Positions 27,627-36,361 of a stretch of 64,000 bases of DNA are shown in pieces (the first letter of the stretch is position 1; every line of letters begins with the position of its first letter). A program made the position numbers and the translations under genes. The stretch is from Candidatus Scalindua sp. (GTDB lineage: Bacteria > Planctomycetota > Brocadiia > Brocadiales > Scalinduaceae): the NCBI GenBank assembly GCA_030748215.1, contig JASMMK010000054.1:1-64000 (forward strand), in the 5' to 3' direction. The notes below the pieces were generated by a model, which saw nothing but the letters and a program-made list of their open reading frames with translations, was not told the DNA's origin and made no database searches.

Positions 27627-28308
27627 ACACATAGACATTGAGGGGCCGGGTACTATAGGCGGTTTCCTGGATGACGATGGTATCCCCTACAATGTAATAG
27701 ACGTTTTTAACGAAGAGCCTCTGCCAAATTCCCTTTCTAACACATCTGCCGTTATTGTACTTGGTGGACCAATGAATGTATATGAAGAGGAGAAATATAC
27801 TTTTCTTAAACAAGAAGATGAATTTTTGAAAGAGGTTATTGAAGAGGGGTTGCCAACTTTGGGCTTTTGCCTTGGCGCTCAATTAATTGCAAAAGCAACA
27901 GGGGCATTGGTAAAACAAAACCCTCAAAAGGAGATCGGTTGGTTTAGTGTCTCGGTGACCGGGGAGGGTTCGGATGATCCTCTATTTCGAGGGTTTCAAG
28001 AAGAGTTTGACGTATTCCAGTGGCATGGGGATACGTTCGATATCCCTGAAGATGCTGTCAGGCTTGCCGAATCAGAACTTTGTCCAAATCAGGCGTTCAG
28101 GGTCGGTAGCAATATTTATGGCCTGCAGTTTCACGTTGAAGTAACTGACGAAATGATCTATCAGTGGCTTGATGCTTACAGAGATGAAGTTAATTCTTTA
28201 ATAGGCATAGTAGATCCCGACCAGATTATTGCTGTTACGAAAACAAAATCAGAGAGCTACAAGGCGCAGGCAAGGCAGTTTTGCTCAAACTTTGTTAAAC
28301 TGTTATAG
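27607..28308 (+). CDS. Class I glutamine amidotransferase (GMP-synthase-like)
   Basis: 233 residues from the ATG at 27607, inside the last codons of thiC (20-base overlap); the frame's earlier ATG at 27556 would add 17 unlikely residues. The triad is visible: nucleophile Cys in LGFCLGAQLIAKATG, and His with Glu in LQFHVEVTDEM. It resembles stand-alone GATase proteins of the GuaA-like group. Overlap with thiC suggests co-translation; the physiological amide acceptor is unknown. Confidence 0.9.
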   Translation: MTVQIIKHIDIEGPGTIGGFLDDDGIPYNVIDVFNEEPLPNSLSNTSAVIVLGGPMNVYEEEKYTFLKQEDEFLKEVIEEGLPTLGFCLGAQLIAKATGALVKQNPQKEIGWFSVSVTGEGSDDPLFRGFQEEFDVFQWHGDTFDIPEDAVRLAESELCPNQAFRVGSNIYGLQFHVEVTDEMIYQWLDAYRDEVNSLIGIVDPDQIIAVTKTKSESYKAQARQFCSNFVKLL

Positions 28309-28318
28309 ATATTAATTT

Positions 28319-28352
28319 CTCAATTCCTAAATCCCTCAATCCTTAAATCTAA
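28319..28352. repeat. Short TAAATCCCTCAATCC repeat before cobO
   Basis: Imperfect 7-9-base units (CTCAATTCCTAAATCCCTCA, then ATCCTTAAATC) fill the gap between the amidotransferase gene and the broken cobO. Similar in style to the other intergenic short repeats but different in sequence. Confidence 0.45.
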
Positions 28353-28359
28353 ATTAATA

Positions 28360-28927
28360 ATGTCCAAAACACCTGAGATCTCCAGACTTGTTCCCGAAGA
28401 GAAAAAGGGCCTTATCGTGGTCATTACAGGTAATGGCAAGGGGAAGACTACTTCCGCTCTTGGTATGGCCGTCAGGCTTGCGGTCATGATATGAGTGTAT
28501 CTATTATACAGTTTATGAAGGGGGACCTCTATGCCGGTGAGTGGGATGGTATAAAGAAGCTGGGTGATAAGGTAGAACTGATATCCACAGTAAGGGGTTT
28601 TGTGGCATACAAGGGAATCCGTTTTCACATGAAGAACATAGAGAGAATGCTCAGTATGCTATTAAACTTGCAGACCAGAAGATGGAATCAGGGAAGGTCG
28701 ACATTCTTATCCTTAATGAGATAAACAATGCCATTAAACTTCGTTTAGTTGATTTATCACAACTCCTCGCAATCATTAAAACCAAACCTCCACTTATGCA
28801 CCTGGTGCTAACCGGGCGCGATGCTCATCCTGAGATAATTGAATTAGCTGATATTGTAAGTGAAGTTAATGAAATTAAGCATGCCTACAGAAAAGAGATT
28901 GAACCTCAACCGGGTATTGATTACTAA
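28360..28927 (+). pseudogene. cobO: Cob(I)alamin adenosyltransferase gene with two frameshifts
   Basis: Three consecutive frames together make one CobO/BtuR-type protein. Frame 1 from 28360 gives KGLIVVITGNGKGKTTSALG (P-loop) and stops soon after at TGA. Frame 3 continues GHDMSVSIIQFMKGDLYAGE through about 28630. Frame 2 then gives EHRENAQYAIKLADQKMESG and VDILILNEINNAI to the stop at 28927. All expected motifs are present in order, so the decay is recent or reflects consensus errors. The intact enzyme adenosylates corrinoids in B12 synthesis. Confidence 0.9.
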
Positions 28928-29095
28928 AAGAGACAGCAATAATACCCACGGTTCCCGGGTTTACAACTATTTTACGCTTGCTTTTAATATTCTACATTTC
29001 TACTATAAAACGTTGTATGTAATGCTTGTTGATAAGTTTTAAGAGTAGATGCCATTAGGAAGGCTTAATATTAGCTCTAAGGGAAGGGATATTTA

Positions 29096-30280
29096 GTGGA
29101 TACTATACGAAAAGAAATTTTGAAATGTCTGGATGATTTTTCATCCGATGATGATAAGCTTATCTCTGAGCTTAATCATATAACCGAGGAAAATGGTGAC
29201 GAGGCGTATCAGGTTCTTTTCAGTGTAATAACTCATCTTGATTTATCACCTGAGCAGGCAGTGGATTATTGGAAGCAGATTGTCAATCATAGAAATATTA
29301 TGAGTGACTCTCTGGGAAGGGGTGTAAATTTAAGGACAGCAATATGTGACTACTTCTGCACAATCAATAAATCCATGACGAATCCGATAATAATTGAGAT
29401 TCGTGTCCTGGAAGATGCACTCTATTCTTTGAGGTACGACAGCCTTACAGGTCTTTACTCTCGACGTACTTTTGAAGAAGTGTTTGCGAGAGAAGTCGAA
29501 CGTGCAAATCGCTATGGCAAGGAATTGTCCGTTCTATTTTTTGATCTTGATGATTTTAAGCAGGTAAATGATACGTTTGGGCATTTGGCGGGAGATGATG
29601 CTCTGGAGCATGTTGCCCGGATAGTAATGGGTGAAGTCAGGACTATTGATATTGCTGCACGTTATGGAGGGGAAGAAATTGTCGTTGTACTGCCTGAAAC
29701 AGAAAAGGCAGCTGCTTTTGTAGTCGGAGAGAGAATTCGTGAGAAAGTGGAAGATATGAAACTTGCCTATAATGATAAGATAATCAATTTAACCATTAGT
29801 GGTGGTATTGCAACCTTACCACTAGATGCAACTGATACAAAAGACCTGATAGCAAACGCTGATATTGCTGTTTATAAAGCCAAAGAAGAGGGTAAAAATA
29901 ATATTGTAATTTACTCTGAGAACAGACGCCGTTTCATTCGAGTAGATTTTATCACTGATATTGATGTCCGTGAAATTGATTCCAATGAGGCGGTTGATGT
30001 TTTGGGTATAAAAAGCACAGACCTGAGTACGGGAGGAATTCTTTTTAAATCCAGTCACTCCATAGATATGGGTACTCAAGTACAACTTCAAATACCCACC
30101 GGTATGACAGGTGAGCCTTTGTTGGTTGTCGGGACAGTTGTTCGTGTTGAGAAATTTGGATCTAATCAATTTGACATTGGAATCTCATTTATAAAAGTAG
30201 ACGGCTCCGCGAGAAATGAGCTTTCAAGATGTATCAGGAAGTGTATATGCGAGGAAATATCTATTCAACCAGAAGGGTAG
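29096..30280 (+). CDS. Diguanylate cyclase (GGDEF) with C-terminal PilZ domain
   Basis: 394 residues from a GTG after AAGGGAAGGGA. Residues 1-120 are helical and unassigned, perhaps sensory. The GGDEF domain follows (LTGLYSRRTFEEVFAREVER, FDLDDFKQVNDTFGHLAGDD) with signature GGEEI. An RTID inhibitory I-site lies exactly five residues before it, implying an active, product-inhibited cyclase. A PilZ domain from about 278 shows RRRFIRV and DLSTGGI, the c-di-GMP-binding pattern. Both making and sensing c-di-GMP in one chain is notable. Confidence 0.93.
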   Translation: MDTIRKEILKCLDDFSSDDDKLISELNHITEENGDEAYQVLFSVITHLDLSPEQAVDYWKQIVNHRNIMSDSLGRGVNLRTAICDYFCTINKSMTNPIIIEIRVLEDALYSLRYDSLTGLYSRRTFEEVFAREVERANRYGKELSVLFFDLDDFKQVNDTFGHLAGDDALEHVARIVMGEVRTIDIAARYGGEEIVVVLPETEKAAAFVVGERIREKVEDMKLAYNDKIINLTISGGIATLPLDATDTKDLIANADIAVYKAKEEGKNNIVIYSENRRRFIRVDFITDIDVREIDSNEAVDVLGIKSTDLSTGGILFKSSHSIDMGTQVQLQIPTGMTGEPLLVVGTVVRVEKFGSNQFDIGISFIKVDGSARNELSRCIRKCICEEISIQPEG

Positions 30281-30522
30281 AATGGCAATTATAATCATTG
30301 ACATTGCGACATCTCACATTTAATATATCTCTGAGATATTTACACATTCTTGTGTTTGAAGCTAAACATAAATAATAACGTTCAGAAATTTGTTGGGTAT
30401 TATTAATATAGATATAAACGAAAAACGTTTGTTGAAAAAATTAATACGTTAATAAATAGATGAAGGGTTATTTCCAATACAATTTTAATGGTACTATTTT
30501 AACTTAATAGCAGGAGGTTAAA

Positions 30523-30759
30523 ATGCCGTATGATAAAGCATTGGATGAATGTGTAATCGCAAAATCGTGGGAAAATGATCAAGAGAAATTGACGGCAAGT
30601 ATTTTTTCATATAATAAGGGTATTAAAAAACTGCAACTCACCCGGGAGAATAAAAACAGTAAGGGTGAGCTCCGGTTTGCGAAATTGGGAAGGTTGACTA
30701 AAGAAGAGGTAGACGCTCTTCTTCCTTTAATTAATGAAGTACGTACTAGTATGGATTAG
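30523..30759 (+). CDS. Small hypothetical protein
   Basis: 78 residues with a strong CAGGAGG seven bases before the ATG. The protein is basic and soluble: KSWENDQEKLTASIFSYNKG, LRFAKLGRLTKEEVDALLPL. No family is recognised. The clear ribosome site and coherent composition support a real gene. Confidence 0.65.
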   Translation: MPYDKALDECVIAKSWENDQEKLTASIFSYNKGIKKLQLTRENKNSKGELRFAKLGRLTKEEVDALLPLINEVRTSMD

Positions 30760-30839
30760 TACTAAAGCAGTAAGTAGCAGAATGATTTAACAGAGTTCTG
30801 TTGTGGCTTTATATATTCTTCAATTCCGTAGCTAACGGT

Positions 30840-31075
30840 ACTCGTACAGATAGATACCAGTCCTAACGGCTGAGCCGGAAGGACTGGTGGGAGTTAGAAC
30901 GGGTAAATCAAACTTGTCATATCCAGACAGTCGCCTGAGAACTACCCTGTGGGCGGCTACGAGGTTTGTCCCAGGCTGGACACCATGGCACCGATGCCAA
31001 TCAACTAAGCTGAATCAACAACATCTTCTAATAAAGGTAGCCCCGGTTAGTGACAGGTAAGGACAATAACGTTGT
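30840..31075 (+). ncRNA. Unassigned structured intergenic stretch before miaB
   Basis: Several strong helices lie close together in a 365-base gap: CCAGTCC (30857-30863) with GGACTGG (30881-30887), holding CGGCTGAGCCG in its loop and a symmetric UAA/GAA internal loop; AGTCGCC (30929-30935) with GGCGGCT (30952-30958); TCCAG (30922-30926) with CTGGA (30975-30979). The base composition is more GC-rich than the flanks. I find no RNase P, tmRNA, 6S or group II domain V signature. It could be an RNA gene, a leader of miaB, or a mobile-element remnant. Confidence 0.4.
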
Positions 31076-31124
31076 CTTGAATACATAAATAATAATTTTG
31101 TGATTAAGAAAGACGGAAATCTAT

Positions 31125-32495
31125 ATGATAAGTAAACCAAAAAACTTGAAAGACAGTTCACTGAAGGTATACATCAAGACCTTTGGCTGTCAGATGAATA
31201 AGCTGGACACAGAGTTGTCAATAGGTTCACTTACAAAAAAAGGTTACTCGTTTGCCGAGGATGAGAACGATGCAGATGTTATTCTCCTGAATACCTGCAG
31301 TGTCCGTGATAAGGCGGAACATAAAGTATATTCACAACTCGGCAGTTTGAGAAGTCAAAAGGAGAAGAACCCTGAACTGATTCTTGGTGTTCTTGGCTGT
31401 ATGGCACAAAACGAGGGAGATAAGATTTTCAAACGCATGCCGCATGTTAATCTTGTTTGCGGAACAAGGATGTTTTCCAGGCTTCCTGAATTACTTGATG
31501 AAATCAGTGGAAGTAATAAACACGTTCTGGCTATTGATGAAGACGGAGAAGTTAATTTTGACAGGATGGTTACTCAGAGGCAAAACCGATACAACGCTTT
31601 TGTTTCCATTATGAGGGGATGCGATAATTACTGTTCTTATTGCATTGTGCCATATGTCAGAGGCAGAGAATTCAGCAGAACAGTAACAGACATCGTAGAC
31701 GAGGTTAAGAAGCTTGCGGATGATGGGTGTAAAGAGATTACACTGCTGGGCCAGAATGTAAACTCTTATGGGAAAGGTTTGGATGGAAAAGTAACTCTGG
31801 CTACCTTGCTGAGAGAACTTGATCCAATAGACGGTATAGAGAGAATTCATTTTATTACATCTCATCCTAAAGATATGACCAGAGAAATCCTGGAGGCTGT
31901 CGGAGAATTACCGGGAGTGTGTGAGTATTTACACATGCCGGCACAATCAGGTTCAGACAGAATATTAGAAAAAATGAAACGGCAGTATACTTCAGCACAT
32001 TATAGAGAACTCGTTGAGATGGCCAGGTCAATAGTGCCGGGCATTAAGATCGCGAGTGACTTTATAGTGGGTTTCCCGGGTGAAACAGAGGAGGACTTCC
32101 AGGATACAGTGGACCTGTTGAGAGACGTTCGTTGTCAAAGTAGTTTTATATTTAAATACTCACCACGAACAGGGACTGCAGCTATGGAATTAGTCGATGA
32201 CGTTATAGAAGAGACAAAGAAAAACAGAAATCATATACTGTTAGAATTGCAGAAAAAAATAAGCACTGAAGAAAACATGAAAATGCATGGAAAATCTGTA
32301 GAGATTTTAGTGGAAGGTGAAAGTAAATCCGATGCAGGCAGACTAGTTGGAAGAACACGTCAAAACCATATTGTTGTCTTCAGCCCGCCCTTAGAAGTTA
32401 ATCAAGCAGGTGTATCTTCCGCACTGTCTGGTACGCTTATCAATGTTGAAATTGCAGACTCAACAGATCTGACACTTTTCGGTGTTATAAAATAA
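31125..32495 (+). CDS. miaB: tRNA-2-methylthio-N6-dimethylallyladenosine synthase MiaB
   Basis: 456 residues. The N-terminal UPF0004 domain has TFGCQMNKLDTEL, LLNTCSVRDKAEHK and GVLGCMAQ, giving three cluster Cys. The radical SAM cluster is CDNYCSYC (about 166-173), followed by VPYVRGREFSR. A TRAM domain ends the protein. GCQMN and the overall length fit MiaB rather than RimO or MtaB. It acts on A37 of tRNAs reading UNN codons. Confidence 0.96.
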   Translation: MISKPKNLKDSSLKVYIKTFGCQMNKLDTELSIGSLTKKGYSFAEDENDADVILLNTCSVRDKAEHKVYSQLGSLRSQKEKNPELILGVLGCMAQNEGDKIFKRMPHVNLVCGTRMFSRLPELLDEISGSNKHVLAIDEDGEVNFDRMVTQRQNRYNAFVSIMRGCDNYCSYCIVPYVRGREFSRTVTDIVDEVKKLADDGCKEITLLGQNVNSYGKGLDGKVTLATLLRELDPIDGIERIHFITSHPKDMTREILEAVGELPGVCEYLHMPAQSGSDRILEKMKRQYTSAHYRELVEMARSIVPGIKIASDFIVGFPGETEEDFQDTVDLLRDVRCQSSFIFKYSPRTGTAAMELVDDVIEETKKNRNHILLELQKKISTEENMKMHGKSVEILVEGESKSDAGRLVGRTRQNHIVVFSPPLEVNQAGVSSALSGTLINVEIADSTDLTLFGVIK

Positions 32496-32516
32496 TCATA
32501 AGAACTTACCGCAGTT

Positions 32517-32549
32517 AGCTCGTAACCCACAACTCGCAACCCGAAACTC
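32517..32549. repeat. AACTCGCAAC-type short repeat
   Basis: CTCGTAACCCACAACTCGCA and following ACCCGAAACTC form an imperfect tandem of about 8-10 bases between convergent miaB and apgM. The same core appears, as its complement, near 36625-36650 and at 36868-36892. Confidence 0.6.
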
Positions 32550-33744
32550 AAGTGGCATCACCTTTAATGAACTGGCTCATTAGTTGGTACCCTTTTTTTA
32601 CCTTCAAGCCAGTCTGTTCTGCATTTGATTCCGAGAACTCCAGGTTACTCTTATTATCACAGCCGGTTCCATACATAGCAAATGGTACCGGGTCTGAAGT
32701 GTGAGTTCTCTTGCTTATTGGTGTATAGTGGTCTGGAAGGACAAGAATACGAAAATCGTCATATTTTTCCAGCGCTTCAAGAACTGGGCCTACAATTTTT
32801 TTATCAATATTTTCAATAGCACGAATTTTTTCATGAGTATTACCTTCATGTCCTGCCTCATCCGGCGCTTCAATATGTACCAGGACCAGATCATGAGTCT
32901 CCAGTGCTTCAATTGCGTATTTTGCCTTAGCATCATAATCTGTGTCCAGGTATGCTGTAGCTCCAGGTACCTCTATAATATCCCAGCCAATATAAGTTGC
33001 CAGCCCTCTCAGTAAATCAACACCTGTTATGACTGCACCTGAGATTCCATACAACTCCTCGAAAGGTGTTAATGATGGCCGCTTTCCCTGCCCCCATAAC
33101 CAAATCATATTTGCGGGGTTTTCGCCAAGGTCCAGCCTTACCTTATTCACCTCATGGTTTTCAAGTAAATGGAATGAATCCCGCATCAATTCAAATAGAA
33201 TTTCACTACCCGTTCCCTTCGGTAAATTCTTTGTTATCGATTTACCTATAATATCGTGCGGTGGGGTGCAATCAGCTTCTAACGGAACATCCCCGCTGTA
33301 AACCATTATGTTACGGTAACTCGTCCCTGCATAAAATTTTACGTCTTTATCGGCAAATTTATCATTCAGAACTGACATAATAAGTTCTGCTTCTTTATCT
33401 GAAACATGTCCCGCACTGAAGTCTGCCAGTATGCCCTCATTTGCTGTAATGAGATTGCAACGGACAGCCCAATCGTTCTCGCCCAGTTCGATACCCAGGC
33501 TTACAGATTCCAGCGGTGCTCTTCCAGTATAACAATCCTCCGGGTTATAACCCAGGACAGAAAGGCCTGCAACATCGCTTCCGGGTTTAAAGTTCTTAGG
33601 TATGGTATTGACGACACCCATTATTCCATTAGATGAGATATTATCCATGTTTGGTGTCCTGGCAGCTTCCATTGGAGTCCTTCCGCTCAGCTTCTCCAGT
33701 TTATAATCGGCCATTCCATCCGGGATGATAACACAAAATTTCAT
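32548..33744 (-). CDS. apgM: Cofactor-independent phosphoglycerate mutase, archaeal type (ApgM)
   Basis: 398 residues of the alkaline-phosphatase superfamily. KFCVIIPDGMAD holds the first metal Asp; GSDVAGLSVLGYNPEDCYTG contains the nucleophilic Ser; HIEAPDEAGHEGN and VLPDHYTPIS supply metal His and Asp. Length and motifs match ApgM, not the 510-residue GpmI type. It interconverts 2- and 3-phosphoglycerate. It is convergent with miaB. Confidence 0.94.
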   Translation of the reverse strand: MKFCVIIPDGMADYKLEKLSGRTPMEAARTPNMDNISSNGIMGVVNTIPKNFKPGSDVAGLSVLGYNPEDCYTGRAPLESVSLGIELGENDWAVRCNLITANEGILADFSAGHVSDKEAELIMSVLNDKFADKDVKFYAGTSYRNIMVYSGDVPLEADCTPPHDIIGKSITKNLPKGTGSEILFELMRDSFHLLENHEVNKVRLDLGENPANMIWLWGQGKRPSLTPFEELYGISGAVITGVDLLRGLATYIGWDIIEVPGATAYLDTDYDAKAKYAIEALETHDLVLVHIEAPDEAGHEGNTHEKIRAIENIDKKIVGPVLEALEKYDDFRILVLPDHYTPISKRTHTSDPVPFAMYGTGCDNKSNLEFSESNAEQTGLKVKKGYQLMSQFIKGDAT

Positions 33745-34029
33745 TTAATTTTGCCTTTCTACCTCGTTAACACGGTTAGATAGGGTTTTTACCTCTTTAG
33801 TCAAGTGTCTTGTTGTAGAATGAATTTCAGCATATTTATGATTGAGAATATACATTTATTGATAAAATTCAATATAACAGACACCTGCTATTAAATCAAT
33901 GCATTTTGAGTGTAAACGTTTATAAAAACGCCACTTGTCAATAACATCCATATGTTTTTTTCTTGTCATGTTAAACCCTCTTTGATAATATCAAATGCTA
34001 TTTATATATAGAGAGGTAAACATCTCAAA

Positions 34030-34956
34030 ATGATAAGCTTAAAAGACAAAGATATAATCTCCATTCTGGACTTTACGAAGGAAGAGATATTATATATTTT
34101 GGAAATCTCCGCCAGGATGGAGAGAGAAACTTGTCCTGATATTTTAAATGGAAAGATACTTGCAAACCTGTTTTTTGAGCCTTCCACCCGAACGAGATTA
34201 AGTTTTGAAGCGGCAATGAAACGGATGGGCGGACAGGTTATAGGGTTTGATGAATTAGGCACAACGTCCACGGTTAAAGGGGAATCGTTAAGAGATTCTG
34301 TCAAAATAATTGAGGGCTATTGTGACATCATTGTTTTAAGGCATTTTCTTGAAGGTGCTTCCCGGCTTACGGCGGATTCCGTAAGCATACCGGTTGTTAA
34401 TGCCGGTGACGGGGCGAGTCAACATCCGACACAGACCTTTGTCGACCTTTATGCCATAATGAAGGCAAAAGGCGATATCGAGAACCTGTCGGTTGGATTT
34501 CTGGGTGATCTGAAATATGGTAGGACGGCCCACTCACTGGCATACGCTCTTTCACATTTTAATGCTGATATGTGCTTTATTTCACCTCCAAGTCTCAGAA
34601 TGCCTAAAGACTATATAGAGGAGCTGGAAATAAGGGATGTTTCGTTTCAGGAAGTTGACTCCATATCTGAAGTCAGTGAGAAGCTTGATATCCTTTACTG
34701 TACAAGGATACAGAAGGAGCGATTTGCAGAGCCTGTGGAGTATGAGAAAGTAAGGGGGCTCTACAAACTCAGCAAATCTATTATGGACGAGCTTGAGATT
34801 AAAGACGACCTTAAAATTCTCCATCCACTGCCGCGAGTAGAAGAGATGGATGAGAGCCTGGACGCAACAGAATATGCCATGTATTTTCAACAGGCTCATA
34901 GTGGTATTCCGGTTAGAGAAGCGCTTTTAGCCCTGGTACTAGGTGTCATAAAATGA
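34030..34956 (+). CDS. pyrB: Aspartate carbamoyltransferase catalytic chain
   Basis: 308 residues. FEPSTRTRLSFEAAMKRMGG is the carbamoyl-phosphate site, QHPTQTFVDLYAI the second, and LHPLPRVEEM the C-terminal aspartate-binding part. AGAGAGG lies upstream of the ATG. It catalyses the first committed step of pyrimidine synthesis. Its stop overlaps the pyrI start (ATGA), so the two chains are translationally coupled. Confidence 0.97.
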   Translation: MISLKDKDIISILDFTKEEILYILEISARMERETCPDILNGKILANLFFEPSTRTRLSFEAAMKRMGGQVIGFDELGTTSTVKGESLRDSVKIIEGYCDIIVLRHFLEGASRLTADSVSIPVVNAGDGASQHPTQTFVDLYAIMKAKGDIENLSVGFLGDLKYGRTAHSLAYALSHFNADMCFISPPSLRMPKDYIEELEIRDVSFQEVDSISEVSEKLDILYCTRIQKERFAEPVEYEKVRGLYKLSKSIMDELEIKDDLKILHPLPRVEEMDESLDATEYAMYFQQAHSGIPVREALLALVLGVIK

Positions 34957-35402
34957 AAAAACTAGAAGTTTCTGCAATCGAAGAGGGCACTGTTATTGAT
35001 CAGATTGCAAATAAGAGCACGTTCAAGGTTGCCAATATATTGAACACCCAGAAGCTAGAGCAGGTGGTGCTGATCGGTTTTAACCTTTCCAGTAAGAAGT
35101 TAGGTAAAAAAGGTATCATAAAGATAGGCGGCAGGCTCCTTACACAGGAGGAAGTAAATAAGATTTCACTGATAGCACCGGATGCTACTGTGAATATTAT
35201 CAAGGATTCGGAAGTTGTAAAAAAATTCACGGTTGATATTCCGGACTCTATAGAAGAGTTTATGAAGTGTTTTAATCCGAATTGCGTCAGTAATAATCAG
35301 AAGATTATAAGCAAGTTCCATGTGATAAATAAGGATCCTATAAGGATAAGATGTCACTATTGTGAACGTCACATGGGTGTAGATGATATTGAGTTGGTTT
35401 AA
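34953..35402 (+). CDS. pyrI: Aspartate carbamoyltransferase regulatory chain
   Basis: 149 residues. The nucleotide-binding N-domain includes LEVSAIEEGTVIDQI; the zinc domain has CFNPNCVSN and IRCHYCERHM, giving the four Cys ligands. Together with PyrB it predicts a class B ATCase regulated by CTP/ATP. The 4-base overlap with pyrB favours balanced synthesis. Confidence 0.96.
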   Translation: MKKLEVSAIEEGTVIDQIANKSTFKVANILNTQKLEQVVLIGFNLSSKKLGKKGIIKIGGRLLTQEEVNKISLIAPDATVNIIKDSEVVKKFTVDIPDSIEEFMKCFNPNCVSNNQKIISKFHVINKDPIRIRCHYCERHMGVDDIELV

Positions 35403-35479
35403 CTGCTTAACCCGACTTTCATATAAGAGAGAAGAGAAGTTAGAAATTAAAATTAGTTTTAGAGAATGGAGAGAAAGAG

Positions 35480-36091
35480 ATGGTAGAAACAACGATTGAG
35501 AAGAAACTTAACGATGATATTCTTGAAAAGAATACATTAAGGAATGAGATTGAGGGATGTGTGCGAACTGTCTCTAAATGGAGAGACAAGCTTGCTGATA
35601 TGAAAAGTTTCCAGGGGCAGACTAAATATGCCGATTCAATAAAACGCTATGTTACCAGGATAGAGGGCCTTCGCGTAGAGCTTAATCAGTTAAATGAAGA
35701 GGTGGAAAAAAATATCCGTGAGACTGGAGAGTTCTCCGATAAGGACGTAAAAGCGTTTACCTCACAGCTGGAGAAGGAAGTTAGTAAGTACATAGGCGAG
35801 ACCGAGAAAAGCTCACCTAAGAAAAAAATTAAAATAAAAGCAAATCCTGCTCAGGCTAAAAAGAAATCAAAGGCAAAGTCAAAGGGGACTGGAAAAGGAG
35901 TAGGAAGTTTAGAGCAAAAGATAGAAAAGGCGATTGGAAAAGTTAGTAAAGACATGGAAGAGGCGGAACGTATTGCAGGGAAAATGATAATATTGAATAA
36001 GAATCTGAAAAAGGTTGACGGATCAGCTTCGGACGGCTCATATACTCAGGAACTCAAACGTATCGCACGTGAAAAAGCAATTTATAGTTAG
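35480..36091 (+). CDS. Lys-rich coiled-coil protein of unknown function
   Basis: 203 residues, AAGAGATG start region with GAGAGAAAGAG upstream. Mostly helical heptads (YVTRIEGLRVELNQLNEEVE) with a basic linker (PKKKIKIKANPAQAKKKSKA) in the middle. No signal peptide or membrane segment. The basic linker could bind nucleic acid; that is speculation. No family recognised. Confidence 0.7.
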   Translation: MVETTIEKKLNDDILEKNTLRNEIEGCVRTVSKWRDKLADMKSFQGQTKYADSIKRYVTRIEGLRVELNQLNEEVEKNIRETGEFSDKDVKAFTSQLEKEVSKYIGETEKSSPKKKIKIKANPAQAKKKSKAKSKGTGKGVGSLEQKIEKAIGKVSKDMEEAERIAGKMIILNKNLKKVDGSASDGSYTQELKRIAREKAIYS

Positions 36092-36126
36092 TTTCTAAGC
36101 TGGAAATTTCTATGCTGTATAAGGGG

Positions 36127-36155
36127 TGGCATGGACAGGCTTATTTGTCCGTGCT
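36127..36155 (+). other. Hairpin after the coiled-coil gene
   Basis: GCATGGACA and TGTCCGTGC pair over 9 bp with one G-U. It resembles the nirS terminator stem (GTACGGACAAA / TTTGTTCGTGC), but no T-run follows, so it is at best a weak terminator or processing site. Confidence 0.4.
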
Positions 36156-36183
36156 ATTCACTGAATTTGAGATTGTGTTAAAT

Positions 36184-36269
36184 TGGTGGGCGGAGAGGGA
36201 GTCGAACCCTCACCTCCTTGCGGAGAAGGGATTTTAAGTCCCTCGTGTCTGCCATTCCACCACCCGCCC
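36184..36269 (-). tRNA. tRNA-Leu (TAA)
   Basis: A class II cloverleaf on the minus strand: acceptor GGGCGGG with TCCGCCC, anticodon loop CTTAAAA reading UUA, long variable arm CTCCGCAAGGAG, T-loop TTCGACT. The 3' CCA is encoded. Confidence 0.96.
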
Positions 36270-36285
36270 ATCCAAATACAAAAAA

Positions 36286-36361
36286 TGGAGGCGGCACAGG
36301 GATTCGAACCCTGGATAACGGATTTGCAATCCGCTGCCTTAGTCCACTTGGCCATGCCGCC
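36286..36361 (-). tRNA. tRNA-Cys (GCA)
   Basis: The minus-strand cloverleaf has acceptor GGCGGCA with TGCCGCC, anticodon loop TTGCAAA, T-loop TTCGAAT, discriminator U73 and encoded CCA. It lies 16 bases upstream of tRNA-Leu on the same strand. Confidence 0.96.

Noticed and set aside
30840-31075. RNase P RNA, tmRNA, 6S RNA or a group II intron end
   Set aside because: None of the conserved blocks I know for these (for example tmRNA 5' GGGGCTGATT, domain V AGC triad hairpin) can be found.
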